64,000 nucleotides of DNA from the NCBI RefSeq assembly GCF_050947875.1, contig NC_134568.1:258489115-258553114 (forward strand), written 5' to 3'. Of the stretch, positions 11,950 to 23,613 are shown piece after piece; within the stretch, counting starts at the first letter, position 1; every line of letters begins with the position of its first letter. Below the pieces are notes generated by a model. The model saw only the letters and a list, made by a program, of their open reading frames with translations, was not told the DNA's origin and searched no databases. A program made the position numbers and the translations under genes. This DNA comes from Dermacentor variabilis. Taxonomy: Eukaryota > Arthropoda > Arachnida > Ixodida > Ixodidae.

Positions 11950-12744
11950 GATTTGGGCAGCTCCGTGAGACCGCTATATAGGTACGCATAGAAATAATTC
12001 ACACTGGCCGAAATGGGGAGCGAATAGCCAGGATTGACGACGGAGGATGCAAACAGGAAAACGAGACATAAGGACACAGTACCGTGTGTGTCCCTATTTG
12101 CACTTTCGATTTTCTGTAGCGAGCTCAATAGCCTGCTGGATAGAATAAAAAGAAGAAAAAAACAGGCCCGATCGAATACGTATACTATACACCGGATGCT
12201 TGTGTGACGATCGACTATATATGGGCAATCGTCATATAGTCGAATATATATAGTCGATATAGTTAAATAACTATTATATTAGTTACTTTAAAAGCAGGAA
12301 ATTCGACGGGCTTTGCTAGTTTTTTGTTGGCCGAGGCTCACAACATGGGCGGGCAAAAGGAAAATCCTCGATGAATCCTTTAGCAGATCAATTTACTAAG
12401 ATTCGCCAATTAACCTTATTATTATTAATGTTAGGCCGCCGATGGCAATTGGACGTTTGTAGATAATGATGAGCTAGTAACAAATCAGCTTTTAACACGT
12501 ATGAAAACATTCTTCACAGATGTATGTCTATCTGACAAGCTTAAAAACTAGCATTCTCCATGGCTAACACTATCGTAACGTACTTGAACCAAACGCTGCG
12601 ATCATTATAACGGCCGCTCAGAGCAACGATGTCGCACATGCTCACGTATCCCCTTCAATCCTAAAATGAATGGCAGCATGTAAATACGGCGTTTGTGCAC
12701 ACACACATATACATAAACACACACGCGCGCGTGCGCGTCTGCTG
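10891..12744. other. Unassigned
   Basis: G/C-rich 11270-11830 with overlapping frames, then the CT repeat. A/T-rich imperfect palindrome near 12205-12265 (TATAGTCGAATATATATAGT). No gene recognised. Confidence 0.4.
11903..11945. repeat. (CT)n microsatellite
   Basis: About 21 CT units. Confidence 0.95.
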
Positions 12745-12930
12745 ACGAATGCAAGCTGCATGCTGTTTGAGCCTCTGCCCAAGCGTTCGCAGGAGCGCAT
12801 TAATTGGGTGGCACTGGAGTTCCGGTGTCGCTGGATTCCAGGGGAACTGGGGAACATTGTCAAGCTCATGTCTCAAAAAGCATCGGTGAGTGGGATGTTC
12901 GTGACAGCTGTTCGGAGTACTGAGTTGAGG
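12745..12930 (+). pseudogene. Possible LINE RNase H fragment
   Basis: One frame reads QERINWVALEFRCRWIPGEL then GNIVKLMSQKAS. This resembles the WVPGHxGxxGNExAD block that closes LINE RNase H domains, with the histidine lost. The match is short, and no other RNase H block is seen. Confidence 0.35.
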
Positions 12931-13059
12931 GAATAAGTGAATTCCTTTTCAGAAAAGTGAGGACCGAAGGTCGCAAGGAGAGGTAAACACCCACTAAATC
13001 GGGCGAGCCAGGCCGCTAGCAACGCCGAAATGGGCTAACGTTACTAGATGATCGGGGTT

Positions 13060-13250
13060 TTCGATAATGTCGCTCTGTAAGGCTTCGAATACAGGCGATG
13101 TAGAAAGTAGTGTTGTCGTCTCGATAAATATTGGAAGCGGGACAGTGTAAAATTAGATGGAGCAAGTTCGCTTCGCATACGGAGTGGCAGAAGGTGCATA
13201 TTCGGGGGGCAGAGATGTCACAATGCCCTTCTTCCGAGGGAATCAAAGAG
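13060..13250 (-). pseudogene. LINE C-terminal zinc-knuckle fragment
   Basis: The minus frame reads PRICTFCHSVCEANLLHLIL then HCPASN, a C-X2-C...H-X4-C knuckle as at the end of many LINE ORF2 proteins. It lies on the opposite strand to the RNase H-like piece at 12745, so the two are not one insertion. Confidence 0.45.
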
Positions 13251-13597
13251 GCTGTGTTTCATTGTCTTCCTTCCCGCCGCAGCATGGAACACTCAAAACC
13301 GAGTTGCGACTCTATACACACAACACGACAGCGTATTACGAGCGCATACCGTGATAGTTTACGTACATGGTATCATGGCACCATGAGAGCTTTGCCTAAT
13401 TTAGGTGCCCGATTTCGTCCCCACTGAATCATTTCGCAGCCTCGCCGCTCAAGAGACAGGGCAGACGGGAGTGTAAGTATACAGTACAGAGAGGAACGCG
13501 TGCAGCAGCTCCAGGGACAAGCCCTGTTACGGTTGGCCCGTGCAAAAAGGATGCTCGACCACCATGCCTCATCGAAACGAAAGGTGAATTCCCAATC

Positions 13598-14301
13598 TGT
13601 TGTGGTTGTCTCGAGGGGTTGCCGGTGCGGCTGGCGCCCCGCAGTGCTTACAGGACCCTTTGTGTGTGTGCGACTTTAGAGGGACCCTATCCTCGAACTG
13701 TCAAGCTCTACAGGAGAACTTCCGCGAACCAACGTCGCCTAGAAGAAAGGATCAGGTCACGACGAGGACTTACAACGTCAACTGGGAGAATGGATCAATC
13801 GCCCATCCACAACCAGACACCCTTTCCACGAACTGTCAACACTTTCCGCGAACGAAACAAACCCCGCGGGTCTGTTTCGTTTGCGACCCCTGCGGAAACA
13901 AGACCGTACCACCTCTCCTGGGAGCATGGATCAGCAGCTCCATCCCCGACCAGGCACCAGGGTTGCCACCTGCGGAGGCGGGGCCGTGCAAGCTCATCGG
14001 GGAGGAGTGATCAGCTGCCCATTCACAACCACAGTCCCTGTCACGTGATGTTGACGTGAGCAAGATCCCGCCTACGACTTTAGTGGGCCTATTTAAAGAG
14101 CCCCGCAATGTACTTTTTGACTTGACTTCATTCTCTTCTGATCTTTCACCTACCTTTGAATAAACTGTGCAAGTTTCGCACTAGAAATCGTCTCGTCCCT
14201 GCCTGATCGCCATGGTCTACCGAACGCCTGCAGCCTGCCGACAACGCCACGCTACCCAATAGTAAACGTCGGTGGAGCTACGAGAAACAGAGGTCGCAAC
14301 A
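13598..14301 (+). repeat. Isolated LTR of a Gypsy-like element
   Basis: A 704-bp stretch beginning TGTTGTGG and ending CGCAACA, so the tips are inverted (TGTTG/CAACA). It has a TATA-like CTATTTAAAG near 14090 and AATAAA at about 14160, about 70 bp apart, in the usual LTR order. Directly after the end the sequence ATCGGCAGCGGTGGGG resembles the candidate primer site of the Gmr1-like element (GGTTGCCAGCGGTGAG). I find no matching second LTR and no clear target duplication, so this is an LTR left with a short piece of leader, or a truncated element. Confidence 0.6.
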
Positions 14302-15599
14302 ACTTATCGGCAGCGGTGGGGTACGCTACCCTGGAGAACGCAACAGCCCGTTATGCACGAGCAATCGTGCACCGAAATGCACTTGGCTACCGCCGCTAGG
14401 TCCTTCCGGCGAGTCGCGAGCGGGCAGTTTCTCCGCGCAAACGAGCCGCCGGTCGCGTATAGAAAAAAAAAAAAAGACCAGGGAAAAAGGAAACGGTTGC
14501 TGCGTGCCGCGTATACAGTATGTGCTTCCATTCTGGCGTTCACTAATCGCCCTCGGCTCGTCTCCGCCAAAGAGTCCGGCCGAAGGGAGCTCACGAGGAA
14601 CGCCGCTCTTCACCGTGGGTGTATGTAGTGTGCGTTCTTCCTGCTCCCAATGAGAACGCGGCCAAGTGAGCAGATAAGCGGGTGCCGCGGACTGACCGCG
14701 CACTCGGCAAGAATGGGCTTGGTGCCACAATGCACATGGCGCTGTTCCACCGCCCGAACGGTCTTCGCAAACTCCTCAAAAAACGCCACCCGGAAATGCT
14801 CTCCAGCAGCTTAGAAAAGTGACGAGGCCGAAATGCACTGTGCGCTCATTGTGCGACCCGCCGGGCGCTTATCCGACCGCCAGTCACGCCGCGGTCGGCC
14901 GTCGCCAACAAAGAACCGTGACTCGCCGACAAGCTCTCCGTCGCGCCAACTTCACGTCGGCCGGCCGGCGGCGGGGTTGGCAGCGCGATATCAGGGACAC
15001 CCCCACCCCCCTCCTGCTCGTGCACGACTTCAGCAAACACGCGACGACACCGCCTTCTTTCATAAAGCGCAACAAGGCCCGCACCGCGTGTGCGGTTTCT
15101 GGACAGGGCGTGCGTGCGTAGCCGTTCACGCAGGAGCACTGCGCCACCGCCCCTTTTGCCCTCGCCTTTCACCAAAAAAGCAGAGCGATCACTCGAGAGA
15201 CTGCACGGACAACGCAGACCCAAGGGACGCAGCCCGCTGAGTCTCGATGCTCACTGCTCAAAGCAGTAATGTCATAGCAAGCCCATTGTGAACGCGCGCG
15301 TAGTAGTAAAACAAATTCGGAGAGCTCCAGGCTTTAAATAATTCTCATGGGTACGCTGAAAAAATAGGCGGATAAGATATTTCACAGAGACAGTCGTAAC
15401 AACTACAGATGAGATTTTTTTTTCTTCTTTTATGTCAAGGCAACGGGGTATACCAATTAAATAAGATGCGCTGACTCAAGGCTCAGCGAAGCGCGGCTTC
15501 CAACGCAGTCAGTCATTCTCAGCGTTCTCCTGACAAATAAAACGCTGCTCTTAGACGTCAGTCTACAGGTCTTAGATGTCAGTCAAGGAAACTTCGTCA
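14302..15599. other. G/C-rich, unassigned
   Basis: Between the isolated LTR and kinesin relic 1. High G+C from 14540 to 15240 with frames open on both strands. No motif seen. Confidence 0.4.
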
Positions 15600-16500
15600 C
15601 GCCGCCGTCGTGGTCGTCGGTGGTCTTGAGTGTGAAGCACGAGCGTCCCAGAGAACCTTTCGGGGTGCGCCAGCATGGACTTGCGATAAGGGATGCTCCA
15701 TGTCGGGCAGCTGTGATTTGTTGTCTGGGAGGGCGTCGATGCAGTTGCCCAATACCAGAAGCGACAATTTGATCTTGGTCCCCCAGATGCGTTTCTTGAT
15801 GTTTCTGCTGACCGCAGCGGTGTGCTCCGAATCGGGCAAGTCGACAAAACTCTTCTTTGGCACTCGTATGCCGCCTTTCGGCCTGCCCATCACGGTCCAA
15901 GTGAGAATGACGTAAACCTGAAAGATGGCGTGCGATCGTGCGGACTCTGCGTAAGTATCGGTGACGCACTGTGCCCGCCTGTTGTTGCCTTTCAGGAGGA
16001 GGTCCAGCAGGGCGCCTGCCTTTTTCAACCTTGTGGCGTCCCGGACCGCATCGCTGCAGACGTCGAAGTAGACGACCGCGACCTTGTACCACTCGCCCGT
16101 GCATCTCACTGGCCCGTGGCCCGTGAGTGCGCGCTGGTACAGTTCCCTGGTCGTGAGGGAGACGAACTCCGGGGTCCTCAGCCCAGCCCTGCATGGTGAA
16201 TGTTTTGCCGGCACCGGCCGCTGCCCCGGAGTAGCTGCAACCTTTGAACTGCGCCGTCAGCATGTCCTTGGTGGTGTGCTCGAACACGTCTGCGTCGCCC
16301 TTTGTTTCGTCAAGGACCTGGACTAACACGAAGCTCCGGTCCTTGTTGGGCAAGACGACGCCTCCGTGAGCTTGCTGCCCCTGGATGTAGAAGGGCTCTG
16401 CCTCGGCCTTGGTGTCGAACCCGAGGCACCGGTCGCCCACCAGGCGACCAACGCTGACGGCGTCTGCAGCGGGCGCACGCGCACTGCTGCGTTCAACTGT
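15600..16500 (-). pseudogene. Kinesin-8 (KIF18-like) motor domain relic 1
   Basis: Read on the minus strand across at least two frame changes, the segment follows the kinesin motor from start to end. It begins NAAVRVRPLQ, then has FDTKAEAEPFY, LDETKGDADVFEHTTKDML, the P-loop GAAAGAGKTFTM (usual form GATGAGKTHTM), LTTRELYQ, LLLKGNNRRAQ, switch I as AESARSHAIFQVYV, switch II degraded to DLPDSEHT (usual DLAGSER), then LSLLVLGNCIDALPDNKSQ. The spacing and EVFEHTTK-type block fit kinesin-8. No intron interrupts the domain. Frame breaks lie near 16190 and 16440-16480. It is an inactive retrocopy or a decayed intronless paralogue. Confidence 0.75.
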
Positions 16501-16809
16501 CCAGCCCCCGACAGTCGGTGAGGCTTGGGGACCGAAGGCGCGCGTAGCCTCGTTGGAACGCGCCTCTTCCGGTTCGGCGCCGTCGTCGATGTCACGAGAC
16601 TGTGACACAGGCGTACTGCAGCAGCCGGCGTGCGTCTGTGCAGTACTTGGACGGAGACCGGTTGGCTGGGCGTGCAACCGATCCAGCAACTGTTCTTCTT
16701 CTGCTTCTTCTTCGCGAGCTCCTGGCGCGTTCCCACGTGAGAGGTTGGCCGAAGGTTGTTTTACAACTTCCGCTGTTAAAAGGGACTGACAACCGATTTT
16801 GAATACCTA

Positions 16810-16947
16810 GGGCCGAACTCACAAAGCTTTTCGTTCGTAAGTGATGTTTATCATTGGCTGATGGCCTTCGTTATAAATATGTCTCACATCGCTATTGGCT
16901 GGCACGAAAGCTTTTAGCGTAGGAACGTTTTTGTGAATCGGGGGCCC
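16810..16947 (+). mobile_element. Family A palindromic MITE, full length
   Basis: Starts GGCCGAACTCACAAAGCTTT and ends TTTTGTGAATCGGGGGCCC, so its ends are inverted copies of each other. 138 bp, no coding capacity. It lies just upstream of kinesin relic 1. Confidence 0.75.
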
Positions 16948-18650
16948 TTGTTTTTTATGGCGCAACTGAAAGGTCACCCTCGGTATAGTGTTTACACCTG
17001 CAGCGGTTACTTCCAAAAGCACGTGGATATTTTGTAAGCTGCATTTTTCGATCTGAGCAGCCTCCAAGAAAAGTAAGAGTCCCTCCTCCAGCAACACTGA
17101 GAAGTGAGAGCGATGTCGATAGCCCGCCTCGCAAATTGTGAAAGCCGCGCATCGTTCTGTTTTCACAGGAGTGAATGTAACTATGGTTAACCACCTACAT
17201 TTGTTTACCTTTTCAGCCACTTTTGAAAATAAAAAGCTGGTGCAATAAGGTTGCGTTGTTGTACAGACCTTTCTTATATTTATACCACGTTTTTTCCCCA
17301 AGTACACGCCTATACGTCATGACTGGCTGGCCCCCCGTCGTCGTTCTGTCGATAGAGGAACCAAGCCAACTCATCGAAAACGAAGGCGAAGGCAGCGCCA
17401 CTTTTCTAATCACTACAAATGAAGGCCTATCTGCACATGCTAAGTTAGAAAACTCGTATAACAGAAAAAAGTGTACTGCATTTCAATACTAATAAAAAAA
17501 AAAACAGGAACCGCGTACACTAATGGAAGGTCCCGCGATAGGTCTCTTATGCGTCTTCATGTCTTTGCCGCGTGGGGCGCCAAATGTCATTTTTCGCGAC
17601 CTTTAGTGAAGAATAATAAAAATCCACGTTTAATGAGAAAAACACGGCACGCTTTAGCCACTACGATAGGCAATCTTTTCATCAGCAGGATTGTCTCGAT
17701 TCATGTTCTGAGCAGCTGAGCGGTTGCCTGTCCCTTTAAAAGCTGCTGAACGCCTAACGCATGCAGTTGTCTTGCGTCCTTCATCCTTCGTCTGGTATTC
17801 GGTGCGCGGCAGGGGAGATTTCTGAAGGAATCTGCATAGGCAAGTGAACAGAGGTAGCGGGCTGAAAGTGCAGATTGTTGAGCCCGTGTAGATCTCAGCG
17901 AGACCCTTAAAGTGTGTCTGATAAAATTTTGAAGCCCGTAATTTATAAACTCGCAAGCAACCTTAGAATCACTGCGGGCTCACATGGTTGAACATTACCT
18001 TCTGTGGATATCCCAACCCATTGGTGCCAACGGAGATTATGTTTCTAAACGTGTTCATATAAGTAATCCTCGCAGGCAGGACAGCAGATCGACGTTTCAG
18101 TTTGAAACTTCGCAGGTTGTGATGAGGCTTAAGTGAGCGTATATTTTATACAGTGAGACAACCGAGATAGAGCTCGCTGAAATATGAAGAAACGTAATTA
18201 TTTACCAAAGCTGCAAATAATGTTGGTATATAGAGCAAGCGAGTACCGAGGCAGCTGGTGGAGAACCTTGTCAATGTTTCTAACGGTCTTCAGGTATAAT
18301 GTAGCAGACTTGAGTGCACTCTGTGAAGACTGCATTTAGAAATATTTGCAGGCTTTCATAGTTTCTCCCTGAGCAGATGAAGTTATTGATGTATGCCTAT
18401 GCTAAGCGTTTGCACATATCTAGTCAATATATATGGAAAAAGGGTCTAGACCGGGTCAAGATATCTAAAAATGAAACAAAAATGCAAATTTCAGTCCCTC
18501 ACAGGATATAAGCTTAATTTACATTATATATAATATACATTATATAACATATATAATTAATATATATATAAAGGAAACAAATAAATTAGCGTCCCACGAG
18601 GTATATCTTACTGCCAAGCTGATAATAATGTTCAAGTGTACATAAACTTC

Positions 18651-18748
<98 letters not shown>

Positions 18749-19552
18749 TATACAAATGTCGTTTAATGTATCACCCAATTCAGACGCCCCAAATAAAGGA
18801 ATACGCAGTTCGCGGAAAGAAAATCGCGTTTGTTGAAAAAAACACCTTCAGAGAGCGACGGTACATATATAGCAGATGTTGGTAATCAAGGGCACAAAAA
18901 AAAAATGTTCGATTAATTATGCCACATATCGGAGGCTACATCGAGATAGAAGATCTGATATCCTCTGCTCTCCAAGCACGTCACCTTTTTCCTCGGTGCC
19001 ATCCCCTCTGTAGCTGCTACAATATGCACACCCTTACTTTTAACTGCAGCGCGAGCCATTCCCCCCCCCCCCCCCTTCATCCTCTTCGATCCGCTGAAAA
19101 AAAAAAAAAGAACCTTCTGCAGCGACGTTTTATAGAAGTGAAGCCGGCACCCCCGACGTTTTTCTGCCCAGCAGCGTGTGGACTGTCAGCACCGCTCTCA
19201 CTGCGAGCGCAGCGGGTTGTGCAAGTTGCGTGCCCGCGGCAGCATTACACCGCGTGCGCCGTTTCGGACCCCGCACGTCAGCCTGCCGGATCTGCGGCTT
19301 GGCGACCACACCAGGTGCAAGCGAAGCGTCGCTCACGCGTAGCCGCCCCCCGAGGCACGTTACAACAGCCCGTGGCTACATAAGCTGCTAGTGGCGAATC
19401 CCACACATGCTTCCTTTCAGCTAAGATGCCTCTCACCGCGTTTCGTTCACTGAAATATCTCCCAGTTTATGATGATCGCTCTTTAGTCGTTCGTTACACT
19501 GCGATTCCCAGGCCGCTGTAATATGTTAGGATCATACGCTGGGTAACTTATG
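16948..19552. other. Unassigned, A/T-rich
   Basis: Contains the TA microsatellite and a C15 run at 19061-19075. No gene seen. Confidence 0.4.
18653..18745. repeat. (TA)n microsatellite
   Basis: About 46 TA units in an A/T-rich surround (18520-18745). Confidence 0.97.
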
Positions 19553-19709
19553 CGGAGCTCTGACGTTGAATTAACGAAGCGTTTCGTTCATAAACGGTGT
19601 TTGCCATTGGGCAGCCGTCTTCACTAATATGTCTGCAGCATCAGATTTGTCTGAAATTTTCTTTTACGAACAATTCTAGCGTAAGAGACTCTTGTGACGA
19701 AAGGTCCTG
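19553..19709 (+). mobile_element. Family A MITE, degenerate
   Basis: Contains AACGAAGCGTTTCGTTCATA, GCCATTGGGCAGCCGTCTTC and AACAATTCTAGCGTAAGAGA. Its ends are more decayed than those of the neighbouring copies. Confidence 0.65.
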
Positions 19710-19836
19710 TTTCATAACAAACAGGTTCATAGTGGCGCGATCTGTTGTCTGAACGATTAAGTTGGTGCAGAAAGCACACATTGCTTGAAGTATTTTAACG
19801 TGGAGGCCTGGCAGGCGGTCGGGTATATAGAAAAGA

Positions 19837-20127
19837 GGCCGAATTCCCAAAGCTCTTCGTTCGTAATTGTTCTTTGCGATTGGTTGCCCGCCATCGCTAA
19901 TATTATGTCCAGCCTCAGGACTGGCTGGAATATTATCTTACGAACAATTCTAGCGTAAGACCTTTTCCTGTGAATATGGGCCTCGGGGCCGAATGAACAA
20001 AGCTCTTCGTTAATAAGTGCTCTTTGTCACTGGACGGCCGCCATCGCTAAAAAATATGTCCAGCATCAGGATGGCGCGGCTGTAATTTTCTCTAGCGTAA
20101 GATGTTCTTGTGAATACAACTCTAGAC
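19837..20127 (+). mobile_element. Two family A MITEs in tandem
   Basis: Copy one (19837-19984) runs from GGCCGAATTCCCAAAGCTCT to CCTGTGAATATGGGCCT. Copy two (19987-20127) runs from GGGCCGAATGAACAAAGCTC to TTCTTGTGAATACAAC. They sit head to tail with two bases between, and a third copy lies 130 bp upstream. Confidence 0.75.
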
Positions 20128-22582
20128 GGTTCAAAATGCCTTTTTTTTTTTTCACCTCACACGTCGCCGCGGATGTCGCGACACGACGTGAAGTCATCGC
20201 ACCGCCGTCTCACTCATCGTTGGTCGTCAGCGAGCTCTCCCAGCCGCGTGTTTGAACAGCGATAACGCGCTTAGCAACGCGTCCGTTTCCAGGGGCTTTC
20301 GCGTGGGCGCACGCCTTACGCACGCCCGTTATACACAGGGTCCCAGAGCCCGCGTTCCCTCCGTCGTCTCCTTGTCTGAGCAAATATACAACACGGTTTC
20401 GCCGGGAGCGCTCTTTTACTTGCATGCATCGGCAGGGCGGAACGTTTGAACGAGTCGCGGTCACCGCCGGCGAGCTCGTACACATTTCAGCAGACGTGTC
20501 CTCCTTGCTAAAGCCAGCAGAACGAGTCGTTTCTGTGCGCTAGCTGCGGAGTCGGCGGAGTGTCCCGAGGCGAAATAGTCGTTGCAACGCGAACATTTGT
20601 GTTCCTCCTTGTCGTTCATCATCACCCCCACTAGCAGCAACAGCAGCAGCGAGATCAAGTCCACTGCTGCACAACGCGGAGTCCCCGAGTGCTCTCCAAC
20701 TATGCACCACTTCCTATACTTAAGACTAACCGCGATCAACCAATAAACCTGAGCATCTCCCATGGCAGTCGAATACCTCCATGTCATTCTCTGCGTGTTG
20801 CGACTGTGTACGTTATACGCCGGTGATCTGTTCATAGTGCGAAACACGGTCATCCTAACATCATCCTAACACGACCAGAACATCAATTACTCGCGTTCTT
20901 CTCAAATCTATGGAAGCTGAGAGCAGTGAACGTATAACGTGTGTACGTACCACATGCGACTTGCGGCAAGTCCCCGAATTTATCTTTAAAGTAATAAAAC
21001 ATACACAGTGCGAGCACCACACGCACAACGTATCACGTAGAGAAGACAAATCGACTACGTTTCGAATTCTCATGCGTCCCCAACAGTCTGTTTATTATCG
21101 TATAACGTCCACAGCTTCTTGCGCAACACGCGGCAGACGACTGCAAGCGAACGGTTGCACAATCGCGTCCACAAGTGGGCTCGCGCGCACCGCTGACGTT
21201 GCGTAAAAGTGTAGCGCGCCATGCGTCCGATGCGTGGGCGAGCAGAAGACGACAAAGGTCGCCGACGTGGCATCCCGAAGCGTCGTCGCTGAACTGCACA
21301 CTCCTCCCACTAAGCGCGCGGGACAATGCGCGGAACGGACGGGCGCCGCGCAAAAAAAACCGCAGCGAACGAGCCGTCCAGGTGAAACACTGGCATCATT
21401 TGCGGGGCGATCGAGTTGACCCGCCCGTTTCCCCGAGCGCGTCCCACTTTCGCCACGGCGCTCGCTGCGGAGACCATCGCGAGGCCAGTCGGTGAGCGCC
21501 GCGCGCTTTTGCACATATACGTGCGCGCGCACACCGTTTAGGATGCAGTGTGGGGGCGCCTGCAGACCCTGTCGGGTATACGCTTACAGTGCACGCAGTC
21601 AGAAGTGGCACGTTTCACGACAGCGGAGCGCTAGAGCGGATATGTCATAGACCTGAATGGCCCGCTCGAGAGTATGCGCGGATGGCGCTCGGAGAGACGC
21701 GTATAACAGGCGTATAAGCGACGTGCCGCAACATCGCGTTCGTCTTGAGTGACGCGTGGCCAGATCCCGCTTCCTCGGTGACGCCTCGAACGTAAAAAAA
21801 TAAAAAATAAAGCCTTTTTTCTTTTTTTTTTAATGGCAGTTCAAATGCTGATTATGTAATCAGCATTTGATTGTTGATTTGAAATATAAGTTTACGCTCC
21901 TATACACAGTGTCATCACGCGCTGGATGAATTCATGAACGCTCTCGCGCAGGCAGTGCTGCGAATGAATCCGCGCGACGTTGCAACGTCTCCCAAATAAC
22001 GCAGCCTACAGTCGCTTTAACATTGTTCGCTTTTAAGTTTATGCCGACAGTACACATACCGTTGACTGCTCGAATATACAAGCATCAGGCTGCGTGGCGT
22101 AACAAGAAAAAGAAAATATCTCGCAGTTCAGCGTCTAAATGTCCCAATGCTTTCACTGGAATATACCATAAACGACGCGGACTGTTACAGTCAACTTGGC
22201 TGCGGAAAATGCTCGTATAGCATTTCCGAAACTCAGCTTACGACTGCAGGTTTCGCATACACCTACTTATAAGCGTTACGCTGAAGCGCCGTGCGAGAGC
22301 GCGTGCATGTATACGACCGTCTCAGTGCCTGTTAAGTATTATGAGCGGGGTGATGATTAGGAGTGTTCTCGCGCAGTCTACGGCTAGAGCTATAATTATT
22401 CGGACCTTGGACCGATGTCGAGAAGCTTCGCGAATACGCGGCCATAATTTGCGTGCGTAAATTTACCCGCGCAAAGTTGCTTCTTTTTTGCCGATTGGCT
22501 CCTCACATCTTCTAGAGGCGACGGCTCGCGCCGCTGACCATATACTGTTACGCTACACCTACAAGAAAGAAAAGTCACGTGC
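20128..22582. other. Unassigned
   Basis: G/C-rich 20160-21780, becoming A/T-rich to the LTR element. Several overlapping frames of 90-145 codons, none recognisable. Could include an undetected promoter or exon. Confidence 0.35.
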
Positions 22583-22810
22583 CTACTGTTGCGTTTCGCC
22601 TGCGACACGTGGTTTTGCCGGCGCGACTGCGGCGGGGCGGCAGACATTTTGGCCCGATCGTCGTCGCCGCAACGCTCATCGGCAGGTGTTTCCAGGCGCG
22701 ACTGCGGCGATGCGACCGCAAAGGATCACCCTCTCATTCCAGTCATTGTGCCCGAACCAGGCGATGCGAAAGCAGGGATCATCCTCTCATTACAGTCATT
22801 GTGCCCGACC

Positions 22811-22925
22811 GGCAGCGCTACAACAGGGTGCTACGAGATCGTGCTCGACATGGTGCTACGGCAGCGCTACGACAGGGTGCTACGAGATCGTGCTCGACAT
22901 GGTGCTACGGCAGCGCTACGACAGT
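22811..22925 (+). repeat. 49-bp tandem repeat inside the 5' LTR
   Basis: Two full 49-bp units (22811-22859 and 22860-22908) and a partial third unit, each starting GGCAGCGCTAC. The first two differ by one base. The same repeat is at 28809-28923 in the 3' LTR. It lies upstream of the TATA box in the U3-like region, so an enhancer role is possible but is inference only. Confidence 0.85.
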
Positions 22926-23001
22926 GTGCGTCACCATTAGCCCATTGTACATTCACGTGCTCGTCTTTTGAGGGGTTCCTTCTTGCCCTCAACTGCGAGA
23001 G

Positions 23002-23008
23002 TATAAAA
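23002..23008 (+). promoter_or_regulatory. LTR TATA box
   Basis: TATAAAA in the 5' LTR, about 118 bp upstream of the AATAAA signal. It is duplicated at 29000-29006 in the 3' LTR. The position fits the U3/R boundary of an LTR promoter that drives the genomic RNA. Confidence 0.7.
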
Positions 23009-23119
23009 ACAGCTGCCCCCGGACGCCAAAAAAAGGGCTCCGATTTCTTCTGTTGAGTGAAGTGCTCTCCCGTCTCTCTACTTCGGTCAAACCTGACCGC
23101 CAACTCTTTGCGATGTTAA

Positions 23120-23125
23120 AATAAA
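23120..23125 (+). promoter_or_regulatory. LTR poly(A) signal
   Basis: AATAAA followed by a T/G-rich stretch (AAGTTGTTTCGTTGTT). The copy in the 3' LTR at 29118-29123 would be the one used to end the element's transcript. Confidence 0.65.
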
Positions 23126-23299
23126 CAAGTTGTTTCGTTGTTACCAGTCGACTCATGCTTTGCCGGGACCTTCAGATGCTTCCAGTTGTACCCCAGGCCG
23201 CCAGGCCAACGCTACCCTTGGGGCTTGCGACCCAGGTACAACCACGGGCGTCAGCGCCGCGTTCCCAACAGATCGTACCAGCGGTGCGATCCAAACATC

Positions 23300-23317
23300 T
23301 GGTTGCCAGCGGTGAGA
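23300..23317 (+). other. Candidate tRNA primer-binding site
   Basis: Two bases after the 5' LTR the sequence reads TGGTTGCCAGCGGTGAG. It starts with the TGG expected to pair with the CCA end of a tRNA. I cannot name the tRNA from memory. Position and the TGG start are the only evidence. Confidence 0.5.
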
Positions 23318-23613
23318 TCGCGACAACGGAGGCCAGCAGCGAAGAGATGCAGTTGACGGTATGCTGAGCAGCTCAACGACGATCCGGGAGCAGTGCAACG
23401 AGCCCTGTGTGACGACTGGTTGCCTGCAGCGGAACGACTGCGCGGAATTCCTGCCTGCGAGGTTTGGTGAGTGCGGGACTTTCTTCTTCTGAGCTTTGCC
23501 AGGCTTTTTGTTAGTGTCAGAAACAGAGCTGGTAATTGTGGTTGTCGTTGCTGCCGGGTTAGTTTGCGGCAAGACAATAGTAAGCAGTAGAGAAAGCAGC
23601 ATTCAGAGCAGCC

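Larger units (their letters stand above)
22587..23297 (+). repeat. 5' LTR, 711 bp
   Basis: Direct repeat of 28585-29295 at an offset of 5998 bp, begins TGTTGCG and ends CCAAACA. It carries a TATA box (23002-23008), a poly(A) signal (23120-23125) and a tandem 49-bp repeat (two full copies from 22811, then a partial one). Boundaries were set where identity to the 3' LTR stops, and the CTAC duplication supports them. Confidence 0.95.

Noticed and set aside
22589..23056. Frames of 130-155 codons in the LTRs
   Set aside because: They are the LTR itself, repeated identically at 28587-29054, and are Cys/Arg-rich by-products of the tandem repeat.
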